DNA of 26,990 nt from Prevotella sp. CAG:1031 (GCA_000431215.1 HF985618.1:110337-137326), one strand, 5' to 3'. Positions 15,926 to 24,406 are shown, counted from the first letter of the stretch. The notes: generated by a model not told the origin, from the letters alone. Made by a program: numbers and translations.

Positions 15926-17461
15926 TCAGAACGGCACCTTGTCATTTGTTTCTTCAGGCATGAAGTCTGAAGTGCCTCCTGTGAAGGTTTGAGCCGGAGA
16001 GAAATCACCTGAGTTCATCCGGGACCCCATCTGAGACGGCCCGGGATCCGACGATGCTTCCTCCCAGTTCTCAAAGCGTGCGAATTTTGAGCGGAAACGC
16101 ATTTTGACATCGTCGACACGACCGCTTCGGTGTTTGGCGACAATAAACTCGGCAAGGCCGCGTATGTCATTGCCGGCGGCATCGGTGTCGCTTCTGAGAT
16201 AATATTCAGGCCTGTGTATAAAGCAAACTATATCGGCATCCTGCTCGATAGCACCCGACTCGCGCAGATCGCTCAGCTGAGGACGCTTACCATCTTTTGA
16301 ATCGGCGCCTCGGCTTTCAACGCTACGGTTAAGCTGACTGAGCGCTATTATAGGTATATTCAGCTCTTTGGCAAGCTGTTTCAGGTTTCGCGATATCATG
16401 CTGACCTCCTGTTCTCGGCTTCCGAACTTCATTCCGGAAGCATTCATCAGCTGAAGATAGTCGATAATTATGAGCTTAATGTCGTGTTCTCTGACAAGTC
16501 GGCGTGCTTTAGTGCGGAGCTCAAAAATAGAAAGTGACGGAGTGTCATCGATATAAAGCGGTGCACCGTAGAGCTGCTTAACCCTCGACATCAGCTGATC
16601 CCACTGTGCCGGCAACAGCTGTCCGCTCTTGATTACGTCACCCTCGAGTTCGCATGTGTTTTGAATCAGACGGTTGACGAGCTGAAGATTACTCATCTCA
16701 AGCGAGAAAAATGCCAAAGGGGTATTATAGTTCAGAGCCATCATCTTGGCCATCGACAGAACGAAAGCCGTTTTACCCATTGCCGGGCGCGCTGCTATAA
16801 TGATAAGGTCGGAGTTCTGCCAGCCGCTTGTCAGCTTGTCGAGTTCATGGAATCCGGTTTCAAGACCGCTAAGTCCCGAAGCGCGGTTGGCGGCATTCTG
16901 AATCTGTTCGATAGCCTGTCCGATAACCGGATCTATCTGGGTGACATCTTTCTTGACGTTACGCTGGGAAATCTCGAACAGTCGGCCTTCTGCTTCCTGA
17001 AGAAGATCGTCAACATCATTTGATTCGTCGAATGCCTTCGACTCTATCGCCGACGAAAATTTAATAAGCTCGCGGGCCAGATATTTTTGAGCTACTATTC
17101 GGGCATGAAATTCAACATGTGCGCCCGATGCCACCCTCGAAGTCAGTTCCGATATATAGACTGGGCCGCCAACGTCGGCAAGAGTTCCGTTTATACGAAG
17201 CTGCTCCGTTACGGTGAGCATATCGATCGGCCGCTGTGATGCACCAAGCGCCTGAATGGCTTCGTAGATTTTCTGAGAAGAAGGCTCGTAGAAACTTTCA
17301 GGCTTAAGGATGTCGCATACTGTTGTGTACGCGTCCTTTTCGAGCATCAGAGCACCGAGAACAGCTTCTTCGAGATCTGTGTCGCGCGGAGGTTTCCGGC
17401 CGCCGTAATCGAATAGCGGATTCTTTTCGTTTTTTCGTTGACGATCGTTATAGTCAGGCAT
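15926..17461 (-). CDS. dnaB: Replicative DNA helicase DnaB
   Basis: The hexameric helicase that unwinds DNA at the replication fork. The 511-residue protein has the N-terminal primase-binding domain (about 30-130) and the RecA-like motor domain (about 195-460). Walker A is 'ARPAMGKTA' (224-232), 'FFSLEMS' follows, Walker B is 'IIIDYLQLM' (331-339), then 'ALSQLNRSVESR' and 'ESGAIEQDAD'. No intein is present. The C-terminal 50 residues are Gly/Ser/Asn-rich and vary in the family. The start at 17461 gives the usual short polar leader. A TAAATTTG box at 17489-17482 could be its -7 element, without a clear -33 partner. Confidence 0.98.
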   Translation of the reverse strand: MPDYNDRQRKNEKNPLFDYGGRKPPRDTDLEEAVLGALMLEKDAYTTVCDILKPESFYEPSSQKIYEAIQALGASQRPIDMLTVTEQLRINGTLADVGGPVYISELTSRVASGAHVEFHARIVAQKYLARELIKFSSAIESKAFDESNDVDDLLQEAEGRLFEISQRNVKKDVTQIDPVIGQAIEQIQNAANRASGLSGLETGFHELDKLTSGWQNSDLIIIAARPAMGKTAFVLSMAKMMALNYNTPLAFFSLEMSNLQLVNRLIQNTCELEGDVIKSGQLLPAQWDQLMSRVKQLYGAPLYIDDTPSLSIFELRTKARRLVREHDIKLIIIDYLQLMNASGMKFGSREQEVSMISRNLKQLAKELNIPIIALSQLNRSVESRGADSKDGKRPQLSDLRESGAIEQDADIVCFIHRPEYYLRSDTDAAGNDIRGLAEFIVAKHRSGRVDDVKMRFRSKFARFENWEEASSDPGPSQMGSRMNSGDFSPAQTFTGGTSDFMPEETNDKVPF

Positions 17462-17585
17462 TTCAAATTCAGTTTAGGCTGCAAATTTAATTAATTCGTC
17501 GCGTTCTGCCTAATGCGATTTAAACCTCATAAATGTCATCCGATGTAGCCTTTCTTGGTAAATATCGATAAACTATCATTTTAGA

Positions 17586-17633
17586 GCTACGCAAAAATAG
17601 CTTCTGATTGCTACCTATTTTAGCTTCCCAAGC
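17586..17633 (+). repeat. Degenerate tandem direct repeat of about 24 bases
   Basis: GCTAC at 17586 and 17610 and TAGCTTC at 17598 and 17621 recur in the same order, 24 and 23 bases apart, with diverged bases between. It could be a pair of binding sites for a regulator, or chance in AT-rich DNA. Confidence 0.3.
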
Positions 17634-17821
17634 GGCTTAGAGATGGCAAGTGTTATCGTATGTTAAACGCAGCAAGGCGTTTGTAGTCAATATTGAAACA
17701 AATTGTTATTGCAAATTGAAAATATCGAGGTGGTAAAAATTCAATTTTAAATAATTTGACTCATATTGCGACATTATCGATTTAAAAATAGTTAATTAAA
17801 TGCATTTTTCTCGCTGATTTG

Positions 17822-17853
17822 CTTGTGAGACAGATAAGTTGTGACTACATTTG
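17822..17853 (+). promoter_or_regulatory. Upstream promoter candidate (short RNA or leader)
   Basis: CTTG (17822-17825), 20 bases, TACATTTG (17846-17853). Initiation near 17860 would produce a transcript running into the terminator at 17894-17927, about 70 bases long. Confidence 0.5.
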
Positions 17854-17893
17854 CAATGTGTTTTTCATGGTATTAGATTTAAGGTTAACAAAG

Positions 17894-17927
17894 ATTGGTT
17901 GTCGTGATGACAATCAATTTCTTTTTT
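17894..17927 (+). terminator. Intrinsic terminator inside the DUF4924 upstream region
   Basis: ATTGGTTGTC (17894-17903) pairs with GACAATCAAT (17909-17918) over 10 bp with one G-U pair, loop GTGAT, followed by TTCTTTTTT. It lies upstream of the gene it faces, so it ends either an independent small RNA or an attenuated leader transcript. Confidence 0.7.
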
Positions 17928-17961
17928 ATACCGGATAGTTATCCGTATATTGCTTGCGATA

Positions 17962-17992
17962 ATTGCGGGTTTCTAAACTTTGATTAACTTTG
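17962..17992 (+). promoter_or_regulatory. Proximal promoter of the DUF4924-relA operon
   Basis: ATTG (17962-17965), 19 bases, TAACTTTG (17985-17992). Initiation near 18000 leaves a leader of about 35 bases before the ATG at 18035. Confidence 0.6.
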
Positions 17993-18034
17993 TTGGTTGA
18001 AAGAGTAGATATGAACTTTAATTGTAATTAATCT

Positions 18035-18610
18035 ATGATCATAGCCTCTCAGAAACGAAAAGAGAATATTGCCGAATATCTTCTCTATATGTGGCAGATT
18101 GAGGATCTCATTCGTGCCAACGGTCTTGACATCAACAAAATTATCTCAAACGTCATTGACCGATATGACCTTTCGCCTGAACAAAGGAAATCAATGATAG
18201 AATGGTATGAGTCGCTTATCGACATGATGAGACGTGAAGATGTCGTGACCTCAGGCCATCTCCAGATTAATAAGAATATACTCGGTCAGCTTGTCGCCCT
18301 TCATCAGCAGATATTGAAAGACCCTCGTTTTGCCGACTATCACGAGCTCTTTTACCGTACCCTACCCTATATTGTCGAACTCCGCGGCAAAGCCGGCGAC
18401 ACCCCGGCAGGAGAAATAGAAACCTGCTTCAATGCTTTATACGGAACGTTGCTCCTGAAACTTCAGAAAAAGGGGATAACTCCGCAGACTTCAGAGGCAA
18501 TAGCCCAGATATCACGTTTCATCAGTCTTCTGGCAAGAGATTTCCACCTCGACGAAGAAGACAAATTATTTAATGACAACGATAAGACAGACGACGGCCC
18601 TGGCCGGTGA
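18035..18610 (+). CDS. DUF4924 family protein
   Basis: A 191-residue, mostly helical cytoplasmic protein matching the Bacteroidales DUF4924 family by its opening 'MIIASQKRKENIAEYLLYM' and by 'INKNILGQLVALHQQIL' and 'YYRTLPYIVELR'-like phrases. No known catalytic motif is visible and the function is unknown. It is followed after 39 bases by the RelA-type synthetase gene, probably on one transcript, which hints at a link to the stringent response but does not show one. The gap holds a small GGAGG/CCTCC stem (about 18616-18633). Confidence 0.87.
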   Translation: MIIASQKRKENIAEYLLYMWQIEDLIRANGLDINKIISNVIDRYDLSPEQRKSMIEWYESLIDMMRREDVVTSGHLQINKNILGQLVALHQQILKDPRFADYHELFYRTLPYIVELRGKAGDTPAGEIETCFNALYGTLLLKLQKKGITPQTSEAIAQISRFISLLARDFHLDEEDKLFNDNDKTDDGPGR

Positions 18611-18649
18611 CTGTCGGAGGTCGTCAGGCCTCCATAAATTACTCATATA

Positions 18650-20851
18650 ATGTACGAAGCATTTACAACAAATACACCCGACGGGCTTGTTAAGGCCTAC
18701 AGGCGGTTGTTGCGTGACACTTCGGCCACTCGTCAGCCTGGCGATGCCGTTAAATTGCGCCATATTATCAGCGATGCTATAGTCAATAAGACATATCCCG
18801 AGTCGTTCAATCAGATCGATCGCCTTCACATGTCGCTGGCGACATGCCTGGCATTATGCGAGATGGTCAGTCCGGATCGTAATATGTGTGTTGCAATACT
18901 GCTCGAACCTCTGGTTCAGAGTTCAGCACTGTCGATCGATGAAATAGTCCGTGATTGGGGCGAAGATGTCGCCCTGCTCGTGCGCGGGCGTCTTAAGGTC
19001 GAGAGCCTGTATGGAAGAAGTTCGAAAGTGGGCGGCGACAACTTCTCAAAACTATTGCTGGCACTGGCCGAAGACATTCGTGTAATAATTATCATGATTG
19101 TCGACCGTCTGACTCTCATGCGCGCTATCAATCATCACCCTGACAGGAATTTCGTCACCGACATTGCCAACGAATCGGGCTATCTTTACGCACCGCTTGC
19201 CCATCGTCTTGGGCTCTATAAGATTAAAAGCGAGCTTGAGGATATGTCGATGAAATATACCAATCGCGAGATGTATTCTCATATCGCCCATGGCCTGAAT
19301 GCGAAAAAAACAGAACGCGACAAATATATTGCCGATTTCATAGCGCCCGTCAAGGCCAAACTCGAAGATGCCGGCCTGAAATTCGAGATAAAAGGCCGCA
19401 CAAAATCCATCTCGTCGATCTGGAACAAATTGCGAAAGCAGAAAATTGACATCAAAGATGTATTTGACCTCTTCGCCATACGGATAATTCTCGATGTCCC
19501 TCCCGAGAAGGAGAAAGCCGAATGCTGGAATGTCTATTCGATTATCGCTGATATGTATACTCCGAATCCATCGCGTTTGAAAGACTGGCTGTCGATACCG
19601 AAAAGCAATGGATACGAATCGCTCCATACTACTGTCAAGGGGCCTGACAATAAGTGGGTAGAAGTGCAGATCCGCTCGAAGAGGATGGATCTGATAGCAG
19701 AGAAAGGACTTGCAGCCCACTGGCGCTATAAAGGCATCAAAAGTCAGGGCGACATCGACAGCTGGATGAATAACATCCGCGATATTCTTGAGACAGAGGC
19801 CGGAGGCGATCCCATGGAGAGGATGAAGGAAATGAGAATGGACTTCTCCGACAAGGAGGTGTTTGTTTTCACACCGAAAGGTGACCTTTATAAACTGCCT
19901 CATGGCGCCACAGTCCTTGACTTCGCATATAATATACATACAGGACTCGGCGCTGTCTGTACCGGCGGTCGGGTAAATGGCAAGAACCGCAAGCTCAACT
20001 ACCGGCTGGCAAATGGCGATACTGTCGAGATCCTCACTTCTTCAGCGCAGTGTCCGAAACTCGACTGGCTGAATTTTGCCGTAACTTCAAAAGCCCGCAA
20101 CAAGATACGCCAGGCAATTAAGGAGCGCGAAAACAGGGCTGCCGATCTAGGCAAAGAGACTCTCCAGCGACGGTTCAAGAACCGCAAGCTCGAAATAGAC
20201 GACGGCATAATTATGAGGCTCATTAAAAAGATGGGTTATAAAACCTCGACTGATTTCTTTTCAGCTTTGGGGTCCGAGATGATCGACATCAACGATGTCA
20301 TCGCGCGCTACGAGACTCTCTCCCGTCCTGAAGAGGAAGTTGTAACCCGCTCTGCCGATGAATTCGAGCTTCAGCAGCCTCATGATGAAGACTCGGTGTC
20401 TGCAGGCGATGTTGTCGTCATAGGCGATAATATTAAGGGTATCAACTATCGTCTGGCACGTTGCTGCAATCCTATCAACGGCGATCCGGTGTTCGGCTTC
20501 ATATCGGCCGAAGGTGTTATCAAGGTTCACCGTGCCGACTGTCCGAATGCCCGCAACATAAAGTCCCGCTATCCCTATCGTGTGATACCGACTCGCTGGG
20601 CCGGATCTCTCGCGGGTGGTTTCGGCGCATCGCTCAGAGTGATCGGAAACGATGACCTTGGAATTATAACAAATATAACCTCAATTATTAATAAGGAGCC
20701 GAATGTGCAGCTTCGAAGCATATCAATCGACAGCTTCGACGGATTGTTCCGCGGGTATCTCGTTGTCGGAGTCGAGAGCACATCTGCGCTTGAGGCTCTT
20801 GTGAAGAAAATTAAAACTGTCAAAGGAGTAAAAGATGTTCAGCGCAACTAA
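18650..20851 (+). CDS. relA: RelA/SpoT-family (p)ppGpp synthetase with degenerate hydrolase site
   Basis: A 733-residue long RSH enzyme that transfers pyrophosphate from ATP to GDP or GTP to make (p)ppGpp in response to starvation. The order is a hydrolase-like domain (about 20-200), a synthetase domain (about 240-370), TGS (about 402-465), a cysteine-containing region ('LARCCNP' through 'HRADCPN') and a C-terminal ACT domain. The synthetase is intact: 'GRTKSISSIWNKL' (249-261), 'FDLFAIRI' (272-279), 'GYESLHTTV' (321-329), 'EVQIR' (338-342). In the hydrolase-like domain the usual His-Asp pair of 'LLHD' reads E86-P87 in 'AILLEPLVQ', so ppGpp hydrolysis is probably lost while H60 and D152 remain. 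That makes it RelA-like, and a separate SpoT-like enzyme is expected elsewhere. It overlaps the next lipoprotein by 17 bases. Confidence 0.93.
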   Translation: MYEAFTTNTPDGLVKAYRRLLRDTSATRQPGDAVKLRHIISDAIVNKTYPESFNQIDRLHMSLATCLALCEMVSPDRNMCVAILLEPLVQSSALSIDEIVRDWGEDVALLVRGRLKVESLYGRSSKVGGDNFSKLLLALAEDIRVIIIMIVDRLTLMRAINHHPDRNFVTDIANESGYLYAPLAHRLGLYKIKSELEDMSMKYTNREMYSHIAHGLNAKKTERDKYIADFIAPVKAKLEDAGLKFEIKGRTKSISSIWNKLRKQKIDIKDVFDLFAIRIILDVPPEKEKAECWNVYSIIADMYTPNPSRLKDWLSIPKSNGYESLHTTVKGPDNKWVEVQIRSKRMDLIAEKGLAAHWRYKGIKSQGDIDSWMNNIRDILETEAGGDPMERMKEMRMDFSDKEVFVFTPKGDLYKLPHGATVLDFAYNIHTGLGAVCTGGRVNGKNRKLNYRLANGDTVEILTSSAQCPKLDWLNFAVTSKARNKIRQAIKERENRAADLGKETLQRRFKNRKLEIDDGIIMRLIKKMGYKTSTDFFSALGSEMIDINDVIARYETLSRPEEEVVTRSADEFELQQPHDEDSVSAGDVVVIGDNIKGINYRLARCCNPINGDPVFGFISAEGVIKVHRADCPNARNIKSRYPYRVIPTRWAGSLAGGFGASLRVIGNDDLGIITNITSIINKEPNVQLRSISIDSFDGLFRGYLVVGVESTSALEALVKKIKTVKGVKDVQRN

Positions 20852-21677
20852 AATTCTCACAGCTACCGCCATATCATTTGTCCTGTTTGCCTCGTGCGGT
20901 CAATCAGACACAGGCGAAGCCGAAGCCCGCAAACTTTTGACCGAAGCACAGGCTGCGTTAGAAAACGGCGATGCAAAACTGTCGCTCAGCCTTCTCGACT
21001 CGCTCGACAGCCGCTTTGCCAAATATGTAAGCGTCCGCAGAGACGGCATTAATCTTCGGGCGCGTGCTCAGGAACGCTACTTTCAGCGAGAGCTCGAAAT
21101 GGCCGACAGTCTTGCAGCTGTGCTCGCCGTCAGAGTCGACTCAATAAAGAATACGAGGCTGAGGTGGGTCAATGAGCCTATGGAAGGTTATTATATTGCC
21201 GAAGGATCGGAATTGCCCCCGACCGGCGTCGAAGGTCGGCTGACTCCTGAAGGAGAGTTCTTCATGGTGTCGTCGCTTCAAGGGCATCCCATATCCCATA
21301 CGGCAATTTCCCTGACCGATGGCGCGGGAAAAAGTGCCAGATCTGCAGATGTCGCCTATGACGGTGAAGCAAACCGTCGTTCGGGAGGGAACGAGCGGAT
21401 CTATTTTACCGGCGAAGGAATCGATACCATCGGACATTTTGCATTCGAGAATCGTCGCGGACCGCTGACGCTCACTTTTGAAGGAAATACGGTATATACT
21501 CGCCCGTTGACAACCGGAGAACTCGAGAATCTCGCGACTGTCTATGAATATGCATGGTCGTTGCGCCAGATGAAAGTGGCCGGTCTGCGTCACGAAAGTC
21601 TCGAAAGGAAGCTCGACATAGCCCGCCAACAAGTGGCTCGAACCACCCCTGATAAGTCGGCATCTCCCGATAATTAA
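20835..21677 (+). CDS. Hypothetical lipoprotein downstream of relA
   Basis: A 280-residue exported lipoprotein: signal peptide with lipobox FASC and acylated Cys21. Then a helical stretch of about 25-115 ('ARKLLTEAQAALENGDAKLS', TPR-like in feel), a beta-rich middle about 120-230, and a helical tail. No catalytic motif is recognised. It begins inside the last codons of the relA gene (17-base overlap). An AAGGAG at 20823-20828, six bases before the ATG, is an unusually good Shine-Dalgarno match for this group, though those bases also encode RelA. It ends 30 bases before a strong terminator, so it closes the operon. Confidence 0.85.
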   Translation: MFSATKILTATAISFVLFASCGQSDTGEAEARKLLTEAQAALENGDAKLSLSLLDSLDSRFAKYVSVRRDGINLRARAQERYFQRELEMADSLAAVLAVRVDSIKNTRLRWVNEPMEGYYIAEGSELPPTGVEGRLTPEGEFFMVSSLQGHPISHTAISLTDGAGKSARSADVAYDGEANRRSGGNERIYFTGEGIDTIGHFAFENRRGPLTLTFEGNTVYTRPLTTGELENLATVYEYAWSLRQMKVAGLRHESLERKLDIARQQVARTTPDKSASPDN

Positions 21678-21707
21678 GGCTGATTATAAAGCGGTTTAGA
21701 ACTTTAG

Positions 21708-21739
21708 CGACAGTGAGATAATTCTCACTGTCGTTTTTT
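21708..21739 (+). terminator. Intrinsic terminator of the DUF4924-relA-lipoprotein operon
   Basis: CGACAGTGAGA (21708-21718) pairs perfectly with TCTCACTGTCG (21723-21733) around the tetraloop TAAT, followed by TTTTTTA: a textbook terminator. Confidence 0.95.
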
Positions 21740-21880
21740 AATGCGCACGCAAACAGCAGGTTGACAAAGCTTAACAAATGGGGAGGGGTAATTAGCCTAC
21801 ACTTTGATTAGTGTTGTCAAATAAATCATACATATATCAACATTTTAAACTTTACCAATTATTTCTTTAACTGTAAACCA

Positions 21881-22363
21881 ATGAAAACCAGCGCACTTTT
21901 ATTTGCTGCTGCATTGGTATGCGCCCCTTTTACCATGGTTCAGGCTCAAGAATCGACTAACCAGTTCGTTCTTTCCGATGACCATTCAAGCGCATCTTTA
22001 ACCGCAGCAGAGAGCATTATCTCAGGTGACAATCCTGTTTCCGTAACTTACTTCAAAGGCTCTAATGCCGATCCGCAAGAAGAGACAAAGTCATACGCGG
22101 GAGCCAATATAATTGGTAGTTATGGAACCTTAGTGCCAACAGAAGAAGTCCCCAATTACTACATTTTCGATTTTTCCAAGTCAATAGCATTTGGGAATGT
22201 TGATATTAATTGGGAGGGAAACACTCGCCCGGCAGAATACCATCTTCATGTTTCCAATGATAAGGAAATTTGGACGCAAGTCGGAAAGTATTCTACATCT
22301 GACAAAGAACAAATATGGGATAACTGGACATCAAACGATATCTCTGCGCCTATTTTGGGGTAG
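21881..22363 (+). pseudogene. Fragment 1: signal peptide and first F5/8 C-like domain
   Basis: 160 codons open with 'MKTSALLFAAALVCAPFTMV', a cleavable signal peptide ending near 'VQAQ'. The first discoidin-like domain follows ('NYYIFDFSKSIAFGNVDINW', 'YHLHVSNDKEIWTQVGKYS'). The frame stops at 22361-22363 just after the TTTT at 22353-22356, leaving the last strands of the domain in the next frame. Confidence 0.8.
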
Positions 22364-22817
22364 ATATTTCAAAATTACCATTACTGCACCAACAAATAAA
22401 GAATACGTGACTCGTTTAGATGGCATTCGCGTCAGAGAATTACCAATCCCAACATCAGTTAGTCTTAGCAGTGTTATTAGCGGGTTCAATGATCCATGGC
22501 TATCAAATCATTTTCTGATGGGCGTAGGTGAGAGCGCCACAATAACAGCCTCGGTATTAGACCAAAATGGGGCTATTATGACTGATTTAGTGCCAATGAT
22601 TTCGACAACCGCAGCTGAATCTGGATGGAATAATGGCATTTACACACCTGAAACTGCCGGAAAAGCAATATTCACTGCATCTTACGGCGAATTTACCTCA
22701 ACGCTACAAGTAACTACAATTGACTATGACAACTATATTCCCTCAGATAAGTTTAAAGAATTTTATTTCATCAGCCACAGGCAGCCCCAACTACAGCAAT
22801 ATCATTGTCGGGCCTGA
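22357..22817 (+). pseudogene. Fragment 2: end of first discoidin domain and Ig-like segment
   Basis: This continues the broken domain as 'WGRYFKITITAPTNKEY' and 'RLDGIRVRELPIP', then a beta-rich Ig/BIG-like segment ('SATITASVLDQNGAIMTD', 'GIYTPETAGKAIFTASYGEF'). Meaningful coding ends near 22764; the remaining codons to the stop at 22817 read out of frame. The same frame is open back to 22191, but that part overlaps fragment 1 and is a shadow. Confidence 0.75.
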
Positions 22818-23831
22818 AATTAGCACTAAAGCTGGAGAGATAGTGATTGCCGAAAATGGTGGCGAAAGTCAAAACTATTATCACGTGGTGCCGGTTATCG
22901 TCATATGGCAGATCAAGGGACTCCCCGAGACGCTCAGGGAGAAATAATCGTTACGCTCTATGACCCTGTCACTATCGAAGCTATCGTCCTCGATTGGGAC
23001 GGCGCATCACCTTCGGAATACACCATTGAGATAAGTAACCACGGTGAAGTCTGGACTGAGGTCGCTCATCTGAAGGATCTCGAAAGCCCCGGTGCCGGCA
23101 AATCATTCCAGCGTCGTCTTGGAGTGCGCTATGACAAGCCCGTCACGCTTATCAGAGTAAAAACCCTTGGCAATGCAACCGTCTGGGGCCTTAATATTAA
23201 TGATTTCAAAGCATACGGTACGTATGCCAACGTGGATCCGGCCTACTTGATCCTGTCGCCCTATGTTAATGTCGCCTATACTACGACAACTGTAGTCGAT
23301 GACGTCGAAGAAACAAAGACTGTCGTCAATGATCATCCCAACACAGTAGCGTTCTATACGGCAGGCAGCGGAGACCAGTTCGGTCAGGAAAAAGTTTATC
23401 TCGATCCGAAATATCAGACTGCAAACAAAGCCAATTTCCATCTCAAGACAGGTGATACAGTCACTTATACTGTTTCGCGCGCTGACGGAGAGATTGATCA
23501 CGCCAAAGATTATACTCTGGATGCCGACAACCACACAATAATTTTCCATACGCTCGGACTTTTCGACATCGCCGCACAGTCGACAAAGGGTGAAGCCACG
23601 GTAAACGCTTCAACCAGAATCAAGACAGTACGCCATAATGCAATGGTTGTCGCAGGACTCGAAGAGCTTCCTGACTTGAGCGTGAGACTTCTCGAAGCCG
23701 GTACTGAAAACGAGACTCACTCCGAAATAATCGTGCCGCAGAAGTCCTCATGTCGTGCCGCACCGACACCGACGGCGGAGTCGCCTGATCTATCAATCTC
23801 TCGCAGAACAATAAAGTATATGACGTTCTGA
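22765..23831 (+). pseudogene. Fragment 3: second F5/8 C-like domain and strand-rich insert
   Basis: A short piece in one frame ('SSATGSPNYSNIIVGPEIST' up to about 22884) joins after one lost base to a long piece in another frame (22886-23831). Together they form the second discoidin domain: 'GAGYRHMADQGTP', 'IEAIVLDWDGASPSEYTIEI', 'TLGNATVWGLNINDFKAYG'. A further beta-rich region then holds 'VYLDPKYQTANKANFHLKT' and 'VVAGLEELPDLSVRLLEAG'. Codon usage becomes more GC-rich from about 22880 onward by eye. Confidence 0.78.
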
Positions 23832-24382
23832 TAGATTTCGGCAAGGTAATCGATATTCCGGCCGTAGAAATACTTTGGGAGGGTGCTTGTACTCAAAGTT
23901 ACTCACTCTCTGTAAGTCGTGAGGCCGATTTCTCTGACGCACAGCGTGTCGATCATTACGATCCCATGCGTCGAGCTATGGTTGACCGCCCACGCTTCGA
24001 CCGCTTTGCCGTCGAAACCCCCGAGGCATACGAAGCCCCCTCGACAGAAGAGCAGCCCGCTCAGATTGCCAGCCGTGCCCAGGCTGCCGATCCTAAGAAC
24101 GGTTCACGGCAGGCTATCCGCTATGTCAAGCTCCATAATATCGTTCTCGATCCCTGGATGGGCAATGTTTGGGGCGCAAAACTTGCTGAAGTAACTCCCT
24201 ATTTCGACCCCACTAAGAATCCTGAACTCCCGACTGGCATTGATGACATCAACGCAGATAATAATGCCGACCTCCCTGTTGAATATTACACTCTTCAGGG
24301 TATTCGCATCGACCAGCCTTCAACAGGCACTATCGTTATTCGCCGCCAAGGAACTTCCGTCAAAAAGATCCTCGTGAAATAA
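23789..24382 (+). pseudogene. Fragment 4: third F5/8 C-like domain and C-terminal tail
   Basis: Open from after the TGA at 23786-23788, it reads 'INLSQNNKVYDVLIDFGK', 'IPAVEILWEGACTQSYSLSV' and 'RQAIRYVKLHNIVLDPWMG', a third discoidin-like domain. It ends in 'VEYYTLQGIRIDQPSTGTIV' and 'RRQGTSVKKILVK'. The first in-frame ATG is at 23966, inside the domain, so this piece is not an independent gene. Confidence 0.78.
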
Positions 24383-24406
24383 ACTCGGTTTTATAGCTAT
24401 ATTTCT

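Larger units (their letters stand above)
17462..18034 (+). other. AT-rich spacer between divergent dnaB and DUF4924 genes
   Basis: No substantial protein-coding frame is visible in 573 bases. It holds a possible dnaB -7 box (17489-17482), a degenerate direct repeat (17586-17633), a small stem AAACGC/GCGTTT (17665-17682), two plus-strand promoter candidates and an intrinsic terminator between them. A 23-codon frame (17867-17938) overlaps the terminator and is probably not translated. Confidence 0.6.
21881..24382 (+). pseudogene. Discoidin (F5/8 C)-domain surface/secreted protein gene broken by several frameshifts
   Basis: One gene of about 830 codons is split over four pieces in different frames. 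In order it encodes a signal peptide (about 1-22), a first F5/8 type C-like carbohydrate-binding domain, an Ig-like segment, two further F5/8-like domains with a strand-rich insert between them, and the C-terminal 'YYTLQGIRI...IVIRRQG' tail common on Bacteroidales secreted proteins and possibly used for sorting. Frame breaks: an extra T in TTTT at 22353-22356, an extra T in TTTT at 22761-22764, a lost base near 22882-22885, and a lost base between about 23789 and 23831. Two more compensating shifts in 23735-23790 are possible. Repairing each restores continuous sense, such as 'SAPIWGRYFKITIT' and 'DKFKEFISSATGSPN'. It probably bound glycans at the surface. Neighbouring genes show no such breaks. 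Confidence 0.85.

Noticed and set aside
17932..17945. CGGATA-GT-TATCCG palindrome as an operator, and TTATCCGTA as a DnaA box marking an origin
   Set aside because: A single imperfect DnaA-like match and a short palindrome are expected by chance in AT-rich DNA; no cluster of boxes is present.
19052..19939. Long minus-strand open frame (295 codons) opposite relA
   Set aside because: It lies fully antisense to conserved synthetase and TGS motifs and its translation shows no family features.
21740..21880. Promoter for the discoidin pseudogene at TACACTTTG (about 21798)
   Set aside because: The -7 box would need three instead of two bases between TA and TTTG and no well-spaced TTTG was found, so I did not annotate it.
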